Part shown: one piece after another, positions 15,536-23,185 of the stretch
Position numbering within the stretch: the stretch's first letter is position 1
How the letters are laid out: each line of letters opens with the position of its first letter
Assembly (NCBI GenBank): GCA_965658025.1
Contig: CBFHQL010000023.1
Location: 1 to 24,856, forward strand
Source: UBA3537 sp965658025
Lineage (GTDB): Bacteria > Bacteroidota > Bacteroidia > Flavobacteriales > Flavobacteriaceae
Reading direction: 5' to 3'
DNA length: 24,856 bases
Notes under the pieces: model-generated
The model's database searches: none
Seen by the model: the letters and a program-made list of their open reading frames with translations, nothing else
What the model was told of the DNA's origin: nothing
Made by a program: the position numbers and the translations under genes

Positions 15536-16867
15536 CTATACTTGTCTATTTTCGTCCCAAGACTCTAATAGTTCTTTTACTGTTTTGAGGAATTGTCCAC
15601 CAAGTGCTCCGTTCACTACGCGGTGATCGTACGAGTGCGATAAGAACATTCTTTGACGAATCCCAATAAAATCGCCTTCGCTAGTTTCAATCACAGCAGG
15701 AACTTTTCTAATGGCACCAAGTGCTAAGATACCAACTTGTGGTTGATTGATGATGGGTGTACCCATGATGCTCCCAAATCCACCAACGTTGGTTACGGTG
15801 TATGTTCCATATTGAATATCATCTGGATTAAGTTGATTGTTTCGTGCACGAACCGCCAAATCGTTGACGCGTTTGGTCATTCCCATCAAATTGAGTTGAT
15901 CCGCATTTTTGATCACTGGTACGATAAGGTTTCCGTCAGCAAGTGCGGTGGCCATTCCTAAATTGATGGATTTGTGTTTGATGATGTGATCACCATCAAC
16001 AGAGATGTTCAACATAGGATGAATGGTCAATGCTTTGGCTACGGCTTCCATAAAAATTGGGGTAAATGTGATTTTTTCACCTGTGCTTTCTATGAATTTT
16101 GCTTTAATTTTTTCGCGCCAATTCCAAATTTTGGTAACGTCGACTTCGATAAAGGATTGAACATGTGCCGAAGTTTGCACAGAGTTCATCATGTGCTTAG
16201 AGATAAGTTTCCCCATTCGGGTCATTTCTACAATTTCATCGGTTCCGCTAGACACAGTTGGCGTTACTGAATTGGAGCTAGGTGCTGACGTTGGTACTGG
16301 TGGCGTAGGTGTCGAAGTACTCGTCTTTGTACGGGTTTCAAGGTAAGACAGCATATCGTTTTTGGTCACTCTCCCTCCTTTTCCGCTACCCGAAATCTGA
16401 TCTAATTCTGATTGAGAAACCCCTTCCTTTTTTGCAATATTTTTTACCAAAGGTGAATAAAATCTTGTACCGTTGGAACTTATGGGTGCTATTAAATCTT
16501 TTGCAGCGACAACTGTGTTTTGTACATCGGCAATAACTTTATTTGTTGGGGGTTCTGTTGTGGCCTTTGCGGGGGGTTGGCTTTCTTCTTTGGGTGAAGG
16601 AGCTATTGGTGGAGTTTCAACATCGCCTTCAGTTTCAATGATAGCAATGGTTTGACCCACTTCAACAATTTGATCGACTTCAAATTTTTTCTCAATAAGT
16701 GTTCCACTAACTTCACTAGGCACATCGCTGTCTACTTTGTCGGTTGAGATTTCTACAACGGCTTCATCGATATCTATATGGTCCCCAATGTCTTTGAGCC
16801 AAGAATTTAGTGTTGCTTCTGCGACACTCTCGCCCATTTTGGGTAATTTGAGTTCAAATTTTGCCAT
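15536..16867 (-). CDS. 2-oxoacid dehydrogenase E2 component (dihydrolipoyl acyltransferase)
   Basis: A 443-residue E2 acyltransferase. A lipoyl domain spans about 1-80 with the lipoyl Lys at 44 in EISTDKVDSDVPS. A Pro/Thr/Ala-rich linker follows, then a peripheral subunit-binding domain at about 123-165 (SPLVKNIAKKEGVSQSELDQISGSGKGGRVTKNDM), a second Pro/Ser/Thr linker, and the catalytic domain from about 210. The catalytic motif reads DHRVVNGALGG: H415 is present, but N419 replaces the usual Asp of HxxxDG. TDKVDSDVPS resembles the branched-chain or general 2-oxoacid E2 type. No E1 or E3 gene is adjacent, so its partner complex cannot be named. It heads the operon with the exonuclease, FAH-family and cinA genes, from a clear promoter. 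Confidence 0.93.
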   Translation of the reverse strand: MAKFELKLPKMGESVAEATLNSWLKDIGDHIDIDEAVVEISTDKVDSDVPSEVSGTLIEKKFEVDQIVEVGQTIAIIETEGDVETPPIAPSPKEESQPPAKATTEPPTNKVIADVQNTVVAAKDLIAPISSNGTRFYSPLVKNIAKKEGVSQSELDQISGSGKGGRVTKNDMLSYLETRTKTSTSTPTPPVPTSAPSSNSVTPTVSSGTDEIVEMTRMGKLISKHMMNSVQTSAHVQSFIEVDVTKIWNWREKIKAKFIESTGEKITFTPIFMEAVAKALTIHPMLNISVDGDHIIKHKSINLGMATALADGNLIVPVIKNADQLNLMGMTKRVNDLAVRARNNQLNPDDIQYGTYTVTNVGGFGSIMGTPIINQPQVGILALGAIRKVPAVIETSEGDFIGIRQRMFLSHSYDHRVVNGALGGQFLKTVKELLESWDENRQV

Positions 16868-16901
16868 AATATCTGTTTTGTATGGGTCTTGTTTGGTTCT
16901 G

Positions 16902-16932
16902 CAAAACTAACTAAAATTGCCGAAATAATCAA
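16902..16932 (-). promoter_or_regulatory. Promoter of the E2-exonuclease-FAH-cinA operon
   Basis: On the minus strand TTG (16932-16930) is followed after 20 bases by TAGTTTTG (16909-16902), matching the Bacteroidota consensus exactly. Initiation near 16896 leaves a leader of about 29 bases before the E2 ATG at 16867. Confidence 0.75.
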
Positions 16933-16938
16933 TTGTTT

Positions 16939-18060
16939 TTAAAAGTTGATTCTGGTTTGAGATTTATCAAAATGTATGACCTCGCCACGTTGCTTGGAGG
17001 AATCGCTACCAACAAAATAAGCACTATTTTTTGGATGTATTTTGAACGTTATAAACTTATTCTTCAATGAATTAATTTGATTAATAATGCTATTGAATGC
17101 CGTCGTTTCTGCGTCAAATAGAACATCGAAATGGCTGTTTTTAGGTAAATCATCAAGAGATTCAATAGCTATGACGTCTTTGATTTCAAGCCATTTTTGA
17201 TTGCTAATGGGCTTCATCAATGCAATCCTTTTGGGTATATGCTTTTTGGACTGATTGCGGGTCAAAAAATAAGGTGCTAAACTTGTTATTGAAGTGATAA
17301 GGAAGTCCAAAACTATATTTGTTTTGAGATGCTTGAGATAAAACAACTCCATCGCATAAAAAAAACGCTTGGATTGTACTCTATTTTTTGCCGTACTTTC
17401 ACCTTTAAAATGGATGATTGTAGTGTCTCCCAAATAATAATTATTTAAGCCAAGTTTTTGAACTCTATACGACAAATCAATATCCTCGCCGTACATAAAA
17501 AAATCTTCATCAAACCCACCTAAATTATCGTAAAGAGAGCGTTTCAAAAACATTAAAGCACCTGGAAGTACATCTACTGGCATAGTCTCTAACTCTTCAA
17601 TTTGCTTTGCATAGTAGTGTTGGCTAGTTCCAAATAATTTGTCAAAAGCAATAAAAACTGTTGGAAAATTCCTCTTACTTTCTGGAAGAAAAGCTCCTGA
17701 GCCATCAATGAGTCTACAACCAATTATACCATGATCAGATTTTGATTTGGAAAAGTTTATAAGGTTATGAAATGTATTTTCAGCAACAACCACATCGGGA
17801 TTGAGGATACAAATATATTCACCTTTGGCTACTGCTACTGCTTGATTGTTGGCTTTGGAAAAACCTACATTTTCTTTGTTTTCTATGAGTGTTATTTCTG
17901 GAAAATTTGCTCTAACCATGTCACAACTATCGTCTGGAGAGTTGTTGTCAATAACAATAATTTCGGATGGAATGTCTTTCAATGCAGCTTCTACGCTTTG
18001 CAAGCAAAGCTCCAAAAAGTAGCGTACATTGTAATTGAGTATAACAACCGATAATTTCAA
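16939..18060 (-). CDS. Family 2 glycosyltransferase
   Basis: A 373-residue GT2 enzyme with a GT-A fold. The N-terminus MKLSVVILNYNVRYFLELCLQSV, then IIVIDNNSPDDS, NVGFSKANNQAV, GEYICILNPDVVV (the DxD-like nucleotide-sugar site) and GGFDEDFFMYGEDIDLSYRVQKLG (the acceptor and base region) are in the standard order. A hydrophobic stretch near 252-270 (IVLDFLITSITSLAPYFL) may associate with the membrane. The last 90 or so residues, ending KIHPKNSAYFVGSDSSKQRGEVIHF, form an extra C-terminal region that I do not recognise as a named domain. Rhamnosyl- or other hexosyl-transfer in envelope polysaccharide synthesis is inferred from the family only. It begins 3 bases after the recR stop codon. Confidence 0.92.
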   Translation of the reverse strand: MKLSVVILNYNVRYFLELCLQSVEAALKDIPSEIIVIDNNSPDDSCDMVRANFPEITLIENKENVGFSKANNQAVAVAKGEYICILNPDVVVAENTFHNLINFSKSKSDHGIIGCRLIDGSGAFLPESKRNFPTVFIAFDKLFGTSQHYYAKQIEELETMPVDVLPGALMFLKRSLYDNLGGFDEDFFMYGEDIDLSYRVQKLGLNNYYLGDTTIIHFKGESTAKNRVQSKRFFYAMELFYLKHLKTNIVLDFLITSITSLAPYFLTRNQSKKHIPKRIALMKPISNQKWLEIKDVIAIESLDDLPKNSHFDVLFDAETTAFNSIINQINSLKNKFITFKIHPKNSAYFVGSDSSKQRGEVIHFDKSQTRINF

Positions 18061-18063
18061 AAA

Positions 18064-18681
18064 CTAGGATTTTAAAGATGAATCAAAAGGTACTCTATTC
18101 GTAATGCTTCGCCCAAGGGTTACTTCGTCGGCGTATTCCAATTCGTCGCCAACAGAAATTCCTCTTGCTATTGTGGATAGTGTGATGTTGGCGTTCTGAA
18201 TTTGCTTGTAGATATAAAAGTTGGTGGTATCCCCTTCCATTGTAGAACTTAACGCAAAAATAAGCTCCTCGACTTTACCTTCATTCACTTTATCGACTAA
18301 AGTTTTAATGTTCAAATCGGAGGGGCCAATACCATCCATAGGCGATATTTTTCCACCAAGAACATGATATACTCCGCGAAAACTCGCTGTGCTTTCTATG
18401 GCCAAAACATCTCTTATGTCTTCTACAACACAAATGGTCTGCTGGTTTCTATTGGGGTTAGAGCAAATCTCACAGAGTATTTTATCGGAAATGTTGTGGC
18501 ATTGTGTACAAAAATTTATGGAAGACCGCATCGCTGAGAGTGCTTTCGAAAGTTGACTTGTTTGTTCTTCGGGCTGGCGTAAAAGATGAAGTACCAAACG
18601 AAGTGCCGTACGGCGTCCGATGCCTGGCAATTGAGCGACTTCATTTACTGCATTTTGCAACAACTTCGATGAAAATTCCAT
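18064..18681 (-). CDS. recR: Recombination mediator protein RecR
   Basis: RecR works with RecO (and RecF) to load RecA at gaps in DNA. The 205-residue length is usual. An N-terminal helix-hairpin-helix (AQLPGIGRRTALRLVLHLL, about 16-34) is followed by a zinc finger with C58-x-x-C61 and C70-x-x-C73, then a Toprim domain (ICVVEDIRDVLAIES, GKISPMDGIGP, LSSTMEGDTTNFYI) and the C-terminal ITLSTIARGISVGDELEYADEVTLGRSI region. Its ATG at 18681 gives MEFSSKLLQN, the expected N-terminus. It diverges from the symporter gene across 165 bases, where no convincing recR promoter is visible, and runs into the glycosyltransferase gene. Confidence 0.97.
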   Translation of the reverse strand: MEFSSKLLQNAVNEVAQLPGIGRRTALRLVLHLLRQPEEQTSQLSKALSAMRSSINFCTQCHNISDKILCEICSNPNRNQQTICVVEDIRDVLAIESTASFRGVYHVLGGKISPMDGIGPSDLNIKTLVDKVNEGKVEELIFALSSTMEGDTTNFYIYKQIQNANITLSTIARGISVGDELEYADEVTLGRSITNRVPFDSSLKS

Positions 18682-18768
18682 ATTTTGGTTTATAACAACA
18701 ATAACGAACTAAACATTTCATTTAGTGTGGGTCAAAATAAAATAGCCGAAAAAACCTATAAAATCGTT

Positions 18769-18797
18769 TTGGGTTATATCAGAATATTTTACATTTG
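18769..18797 (+). promoter_or_regulatory. Promoter of the sodium:solute symporter gene
   Basis: TTG (18769-18771), 18 bases, then TACATTTG (18790-18797), an exact match to the Bacteroidota consensus. Initiation near 18803 gives a leader of about 44 bases before the TTG start at 18847. Confidence 0.7.
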
Positions 18798-18846
18798 AAA
18801 CAAGTGTCGCAGCACATTAGAGCAACACAAATATAATTCTATAAAG

Positions 18847-20304
18847 TTGAAAGGGCAACACATTCTATTGATCACTTTAGTTTATTTTGTATTTCTTGTC
18901 ATCATCGCAAGAATTACAGGAAAAAACGACAGTAATAATGATTTTTTTAAAGCAGGAAAACAATCGCCGTGGTATTTGGTGGCTTTTGGAATGATTGGCG
19001 CATCACTTTCGGGCGTAACCTTTATTTCTGTTCCTGGATGGGTACAAAGTTCGGAGTTTAGTTATTTTCAGGTGTGTTTGGGCTATATTGCTGGCTATGT
19101 GGTGGTTGCGTTTATGCTCTTGCCTATTTATTATAAATTAAACCTTACCTCTATTTATGAGTATCTGCAACAACGTTTTGGGCGTGTAAGCCACAAAACT
19201 GGTGCTTTTTTCTTCTTTATTTCTAGGGTTTTGGGGGCTGCTTTTCGTATGTATCTTATGGCTATTGTGTTGCAACAATTTGTCTTTGAACAATGGAACA
19301 TCCCTTTTGAAGCTACTGTGATTTTATCTATTCTTCTCATCTGGATTTACACCAACAAGGGCGGTATCAAAACGATTGTTTGGACCGATACATTACAAAC
19401 GCTTTTTATGGTTTGTGCCGTTGTTCTTTCCATTTATTTTATCACAGATCAATTGGGTTGGAGTTTTTCAGAATTTTTAGTTTCGGATGAATTAAATCAA
19501 TACAGTTCCATTTTTAAAACAGATTCTATTTTGGCAAGAGATCATTTCTTGAAATCGTTTTTTGGAGGTATGTTCATCACCATTTGTATGACTGGTTTGG
19601 ATCAAGACATGATGCAGAAAAATTTAACCTGTAAATCGCTGAAAGATGCGCAAAAAAATATGCTCTGGTTTAGTATTGTACTTACTTTAGTGACGTTCTT
19701 GTTCATGTTGTTGGGCGCTTTATTATTCATCTATGCAGAACGTTTTGATATTGCATTACCCCTTATGGATGGGCAACCCAAAACTGATTTATTATTTCCT
19801 GAGATTGCGCTCAACTCTGGCTTAGGATTAACCTTGGCTTCTGTTTTTATTTTAGGACTTATTGCGGCGGCCTACAGCAGTGCCGATAGCGCACTCACCT
19901 CGCTTACGACTTCGTTTTGTGTCGATATTTTAGACCTCAACAAACATTCTGATGCGGACAAAAAACGCATTCGAAAACAAACGCATATTGGTATGAGTGT
20001 ACTTTTAATTTTGGTTATCATTGCTTTTAAACACATCTTAGATTCCAATGTTATAGACAGTTTGTTGACGGTAGCTGGGTACACATACGGTCCCCTTTTG
20101 GGCCTTTTTGCCTTTGGTATTTTTACAAATTACAAAGTAAAAGATAAGTTTGTATGGCTGGTAGCATTGTTGTCTGTTGCAAGTTCTTACGCTTTAGGGC
20201 AAATTCCAGCGGAAGAGCTTGGGGGTTATGTTATTGGATATGAGTTGTTACCACTCAATGGAATGCTTACCTTTTTAGGGTTAATACTGATTCGTAGACA
20301 ATAA
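18847..20304 (+). CDS. Sodium:solute symporter (SSS/SLC5 family), TTG start
   Basis: A 485-residue inner-membrane transporter with about 13 hydrophobic segments. It opens with a first membrane helix (ILLITLVYFVFLVIIARITG), then has GMIGASLSGVTFISVPGWV near 48-65, RVLGAAFRMYLMA at about 127-139, TGLDQDMMQKNLTCKS at 249-264, and AAYSSADSALTSL at 341-353, where Ser residues form the sodium site of the family. The start must be TTG: a stop codon lies in frame at 18796 and no ATG follows it before the first helix, while the next internal Met would delete that helix. The substrate cannot be told from sequence; Bacteroidota relatives are annotated for sugars, sialic acid or unknown solutes. Its end overlaps the convergent CoA-binding gene by 24 bases. 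Confidence 0.93.
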   Translation: MKGQHILLITLVYFVFLVIIARITGKNDSNNDFFKAGKQSPWYLVAFGMIGASLSGVTFISVPGWVQSSEFSYFQVCLGYIAGYVVVAFMLLPIYYKLNLTSIYEYLQQRFGRVSHKTGAFFFFISRVLGAAFRMYLMAIVLQQFVFEQWNIPFEATVILSILLIWIYTNKGGIKTIVWTDTLQTLFMVCAVVLSIYFITDQLGWSFSEFLVSDELNQYSSIFKTDSILARDHFLKSFFGGMFITICMTGLDQDMMQKNLTCKSLKDAQKNMLWFSIVLTLVTFLFMLLGALLFIYAERFDIALPLMDGQPKTDLLFPEIALNSGLGLTLASVFILGLIAAAYSSADSALTSLTTSFCVDILDLNKHSDADKKRIRKQTHIGMSVLLILVIIAFKHILDSNVIDSLLTVAGYTYGPLLGLFAFGIFTNYKVKDKFVWLVALLSVASSYALGQIPAEELGGYVIGYELLPLNGMLTFLGLILIRRQ

Positions 20305-20643
20305 CACCAGAGTACAGGCGATTTCATAGGCAATATTTTGGCGTTCCAAAAGCTTGAAAAAATCAGGGTTTTCAGTTCCTGGATTAAAAATCACTCGTTT
20401 TGGATTCAATTGCATGACGTATGTATAAAATGGTTCTTGACGTTTCGGATTCAAATACAAAGTTACAGTATGAATATCCAAATATGGCTTTTGTTGTACG
20501 TCTATTGTCGTACCAAAAATTTCTCCATGTTTTAAACCTAAAGCGCTGACTTCGTGCATCTTATCTTTAAGCATTTTGATGGCTTTATATGAGTAACGTT
20601 CTGGATTTAAAGAGGCACCAAGGACCAATGTTTTTTTAGACAT
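20281..20643 (-). CDS. CoA-binding domain protein (YccU-like)
   Basis: A 120-residue single-domain protein of the CoA_binding_2 family. MSKKTLVLGASLNPERYSYKA gives the Rossmann-type nucleotide-binding loop (VLGAS, residues 7-11). GLKHGEIFGTTI, IHTVTLYLNP and VIFNPGTENPDFF follow in the usual order. The frame also opens nine codons upstream, but that extension would cross the promoter and is hydrophobic and unlike the family, so I use ATG at 20643. CoA binding is expected from the family; no enzymatic role is known. The gene converges on, and overlaps by 24 bases, the symporter gene, and diverges from the receptor gene. Confidence 0.92.
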   Translation of the reverse strand: MSKKTLVLGASLNPERYSYKAIKMLKDKMHEVSALGLKHGEIFGTTIDVQQKPYLDIHTVTLYLNPKRQEPFYTYVMQLNPKRVIFNPGTENPDFFKLLERQNIAYEIACTLVLLSTNQY

Positions 20644-20667
20644 AAAAAAAATTATAAATTCATGTAA

Positions 20668-20701
20668 CAAAAGTAATCTAAAATAGTCTTACTTCTAACA
20701 A
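20668..20701 (-). promoter_or_regulatory. Promoter of the CoA-binding protein gene
   Basis: On the minus strand TTG (20701-20699), 23 bases, then TACTTTTG (20675-20668). The -7 element is exact and the spacing is at the long end. Initiation near 20662 gives a leader of about 19 bases to the ATG at 20643. I see no comparable element for the divergent receptor gene. Confidence 0.6.
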
Positions 20702-20718
20702 CCCTAAATTCTAATAAC

Positions 20719-23184
20719 ATGAAATCATTTATTTTTTACATCACATTACTCTTTTGTTCTACTCCTCTTATGGGACTAAACGCAGAACCCGTTGCTCTTG
20801 GCGTTGTAAGTGGCCAAGTGGTCGATGCCAAAACAAACGAACCTATGCCTTATGTCAATATCATTGTTAGGGATATGTCGGAAAATATGGTTTCCAGTGG
20901 TATTACTACAGAAGAGGGGAATTTCAATATTGATGATTTACCTAAAGGTGAATTTGTTGTTTCTGTTCAATTCATAGGATATAAAACACACAGCCAAAAT
21001 ATTTCGGTTGAAAAAAATAAAACAAAACTCAATTTAGGCGTTATCAAACTGGAAGAAGAAGCCACTGCTTTGGACGAAGTGACTGTAGTCGCAGAAAACA
21101 CAACAATTCAACAGAAAGTAGATCGAAAAGTGATTACTATTGGTAAAGATTTGGCCGCAAGTGGAAGTGCTTCTGACTTGATGGTGGCCATTCCTTCTGT
21201 ATCCGTAGATCCTCAAAGTGGAGACATTAGTCTGCGTGGTAATTCTAACGTTCGCGTGATGGTCGATGGAAAGTTGTCTAATATACCCACCGCCCAACTC
21301 CTCAAACAAATCCCGTCCAATGCCATAAAATCCATTGAAATTATCACTAATCCGTCGGCAAAATACAGCCCTGAAGGCATGAGCGGCTTGTTGAATATCG
21401 TGTTGCACAAAAATACGTTGGTAGGATTTAATGGAACTATTAATTTGGGCTTTGCTTATGAGAAAAAACCAAAATTCAACAGTGGTTTAAATCTGAATTA
21501 CAGAAATGGTAAGATGAATCTTTATGGATCATACAACAATAACTTATCTAAAAATATCAATCATGGCTATGTAAACAGGCCTCAGGACAATTCAGGACAA
21601 TCATTTAACTTTGAAAGCGGTGTAGAAAATCATATCTATAAAGTTGGTGTAGATTATTATATAAACGATCGCCATACACTTTCTGTATTTACAAGCCAAA
21701 CCCAATCGAGACCAGAGGATTTGGGCGAGTCCATTTTGGTGTACCAAAACAATGCTGCAAACAATCAAACTCAAATATGGAATATTGATGAAAAAAATGC
21801 TGCTCAACAATACAATTTTGATTACAAAATAGATTTTAATGAGGAAGGTGATAATATTGAATTAGAAATCGATTACAATGCTTACAATCGTGATAATGAT
21901 GTCACCTTTACCTATCCTGTGGGCAGCAGTGATGATTATATTGACTATAATGAAACCGATAGAAAAAGAACAACGATTAATTTGGATTATGTCGATAGAA
22001 TTGGTGAACATTCAAAGTTAGAGTTGGGTGTACAAGCAAATTTGTTCAATTCCCTAATCCAATACGCATCAACAGGCGATAGTTTTAATGCACAAGGAAA
22101 TCTTGAACCCACTCCATCAACAGATTTTGATTATAACAGAAACATATATGCCTTGTATGGAAACTACAATAAAAAAATCGATAAATGGTCCTATCAAATT
22201 GGCCTCAGAATCGAGGATGCTAATGTTGATGCCAATGCAACGCTAACGAGAGTTCCAAATAATACCATAGAAAATATACCGTTTAAGAATCATTATTTTG
22301 AACTTTATCCTTCTGGATTTTTGACTTATTCTCCGTCTGAAAAACATTCGTATCAGCTCAACTACAGCCGACGTGTCGATCGTCCAGGAATTGGGCAAGT
22401 CAATCCCATAAAAGAATGGAGTAGCCCTCTAATTTCATCTTATGGCAACATCAACCTTGAGCCACAATTTACAAATTCAGTAGAGTTGAATTACACACGA
22501 AATCTTAAAAAAGGGAGCTTAACGTTTGGGACTTTTTACCGCAGGATAAGCAATGAAATCAATAGGGCATTGTACGTCGACCGTACTGATGTTCAATCGG
22601 GAAGAGTTATATTGACACATGATAATTTTGATACCACCTCTGCCATAGGTGTCGAACTATCCAGCAACTATAAACCAACCAAATGGTGGAGCTTAAATGG
22701 TAGTTTTGATTTGTTTAACCAAGAACTTACAGGGATTACAGAGTACCTAAAAACTGATATCGAAAATGCCACCATAAATGACATTGTCACAGATTTTGAC
22801 TCGGTTGATAATTTAGCTTGGAACTTTAGAGTTTTTAATTCATTCAAAGTCAATAAAAAAATTACCCTCACTGCATTTGGGTTTTATAGAGGTCAAAACA
22901 AAACGCTTCAATTTGATATCAAACCTATGTATTTTGTCAATATTGGTTCTCGCTATAGTTTTGCGGACAATAGAGGTGCTTTGAGTTTAAACTTTAATGA
23001 CGTTTTTAATACCATGAAATTTGGTTTTGATGGCTCAAAACCATTTACCCAAAAAGGTGAATTCGAATGGGAAAGCAGAACCATTTTCTTAGGGCTTAAT
23101 TACCGATTTGGAGATAGCAAATACAGAGCTAAATCCAGAAAAAATAGAGATAACAAAGAAAAAGAAGCGGGTGGATTTATATAG
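20719..23184 (+). CDS. TonB-dependent-receptor-like outer-membrane beta-barrel protein (PF14905 type)
   Basis: An 821-residue outer-membrane protein. The signal peptide is MKSFIFYITLLFCSTPLMG, with cleavage near 20-24. A carboxypeptidase-regulatory-like domain follows at about 30-115 (VSGQVVDAKTNEPMPYVNIIV, FIGYKTHSQ). A plug region at about 125-235 has DEVTVVAE, VDRKVITIGKD, LRGNSNVRVMVDGK, and IPSNAIKSIEIITNPSAKYSPEGMSGLLNIV. The rest alternates Tyr/Asn/Phe-rich strands typical of a beta-barrel, ending in LGLNYRFGDSKYRAK and a short charged tail (KEKEAGGFI). No susD-like partner is adjacent, so this is not a SusC/D pair, and the ligand is unknown. Uptake or adhesion in the outer membrane is inferred. 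The stop codon is 1 base from the end of convergent fabH-like gene. Confidence 0.92.
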   Translation: MKSFIFYITLLFCSTPLMGLNAEPVALGVVSGQVVDAKTNEPMPYVNIIVRDMSENMVSSGITTEEGNFNIDDLPKGEFVVSVQFIGYKTHSQNISVEKNKTKLNLGVIKLEEEATALDEVTVVAENTTIQQKVDRKVITIGKDLAASGSASDLMVAIPSVSVDPQSGDISLRGNSNVRVMVDGKLSNIPTAQLLKQIPSNAIKSIEIITNPSAKYSPEGMSGLLNIVLHKNTLVGFNGTINLGFAYEKKPKFNSGLNLNYRNGKMNLYGSYNNNLSKNINHGYVNRPQDNSGQSFNFESGVENHIYKVGVDYYINDRHTLSVFTSQTQSRPEDLGESILVYQNNAANNQTQIWNIDEKNAAQQYNFDYKIDFNEEGDNIELEIDYNAYNRDNDVTFTYPVGSSDDYIDYNETDRKRTTINLDYVDRIGEHSKLELGVQANLFNSLIQYASTGDSFNAQGNLEPTPSTDFDYNRNIYALYGNYNKKIDKWSYQIGLRIEDANVDANATLTRVPNNTIENIPFKNHYFELYPSGFLTYSPSEKHSYQLNYSRRVDRPGIGQVNPIKEWSSPLISSYGNINLEPQFTNSVELNYTRNLKKGSLTFGTFYRRISNEINRALYVDRTDVQSGRVILTHDNFDTTSAIGVELSSNYKPTKWWSLNGSFDLFNQELTGITEYLKTDIENATINDIVTDFDSVDNLAWNFRVFNSFKVNKKITLTAFGFYRGQNKTLQFDIKPMYFVNIGSRYSFADNRGALSLNFNDVFNTMKFGFDGSKPFTQKGEFEWESRTIFLGLNYRFGDSKYRAKSRKNRDNKEKEAGGFI

Positions 23185-23185
23185 T

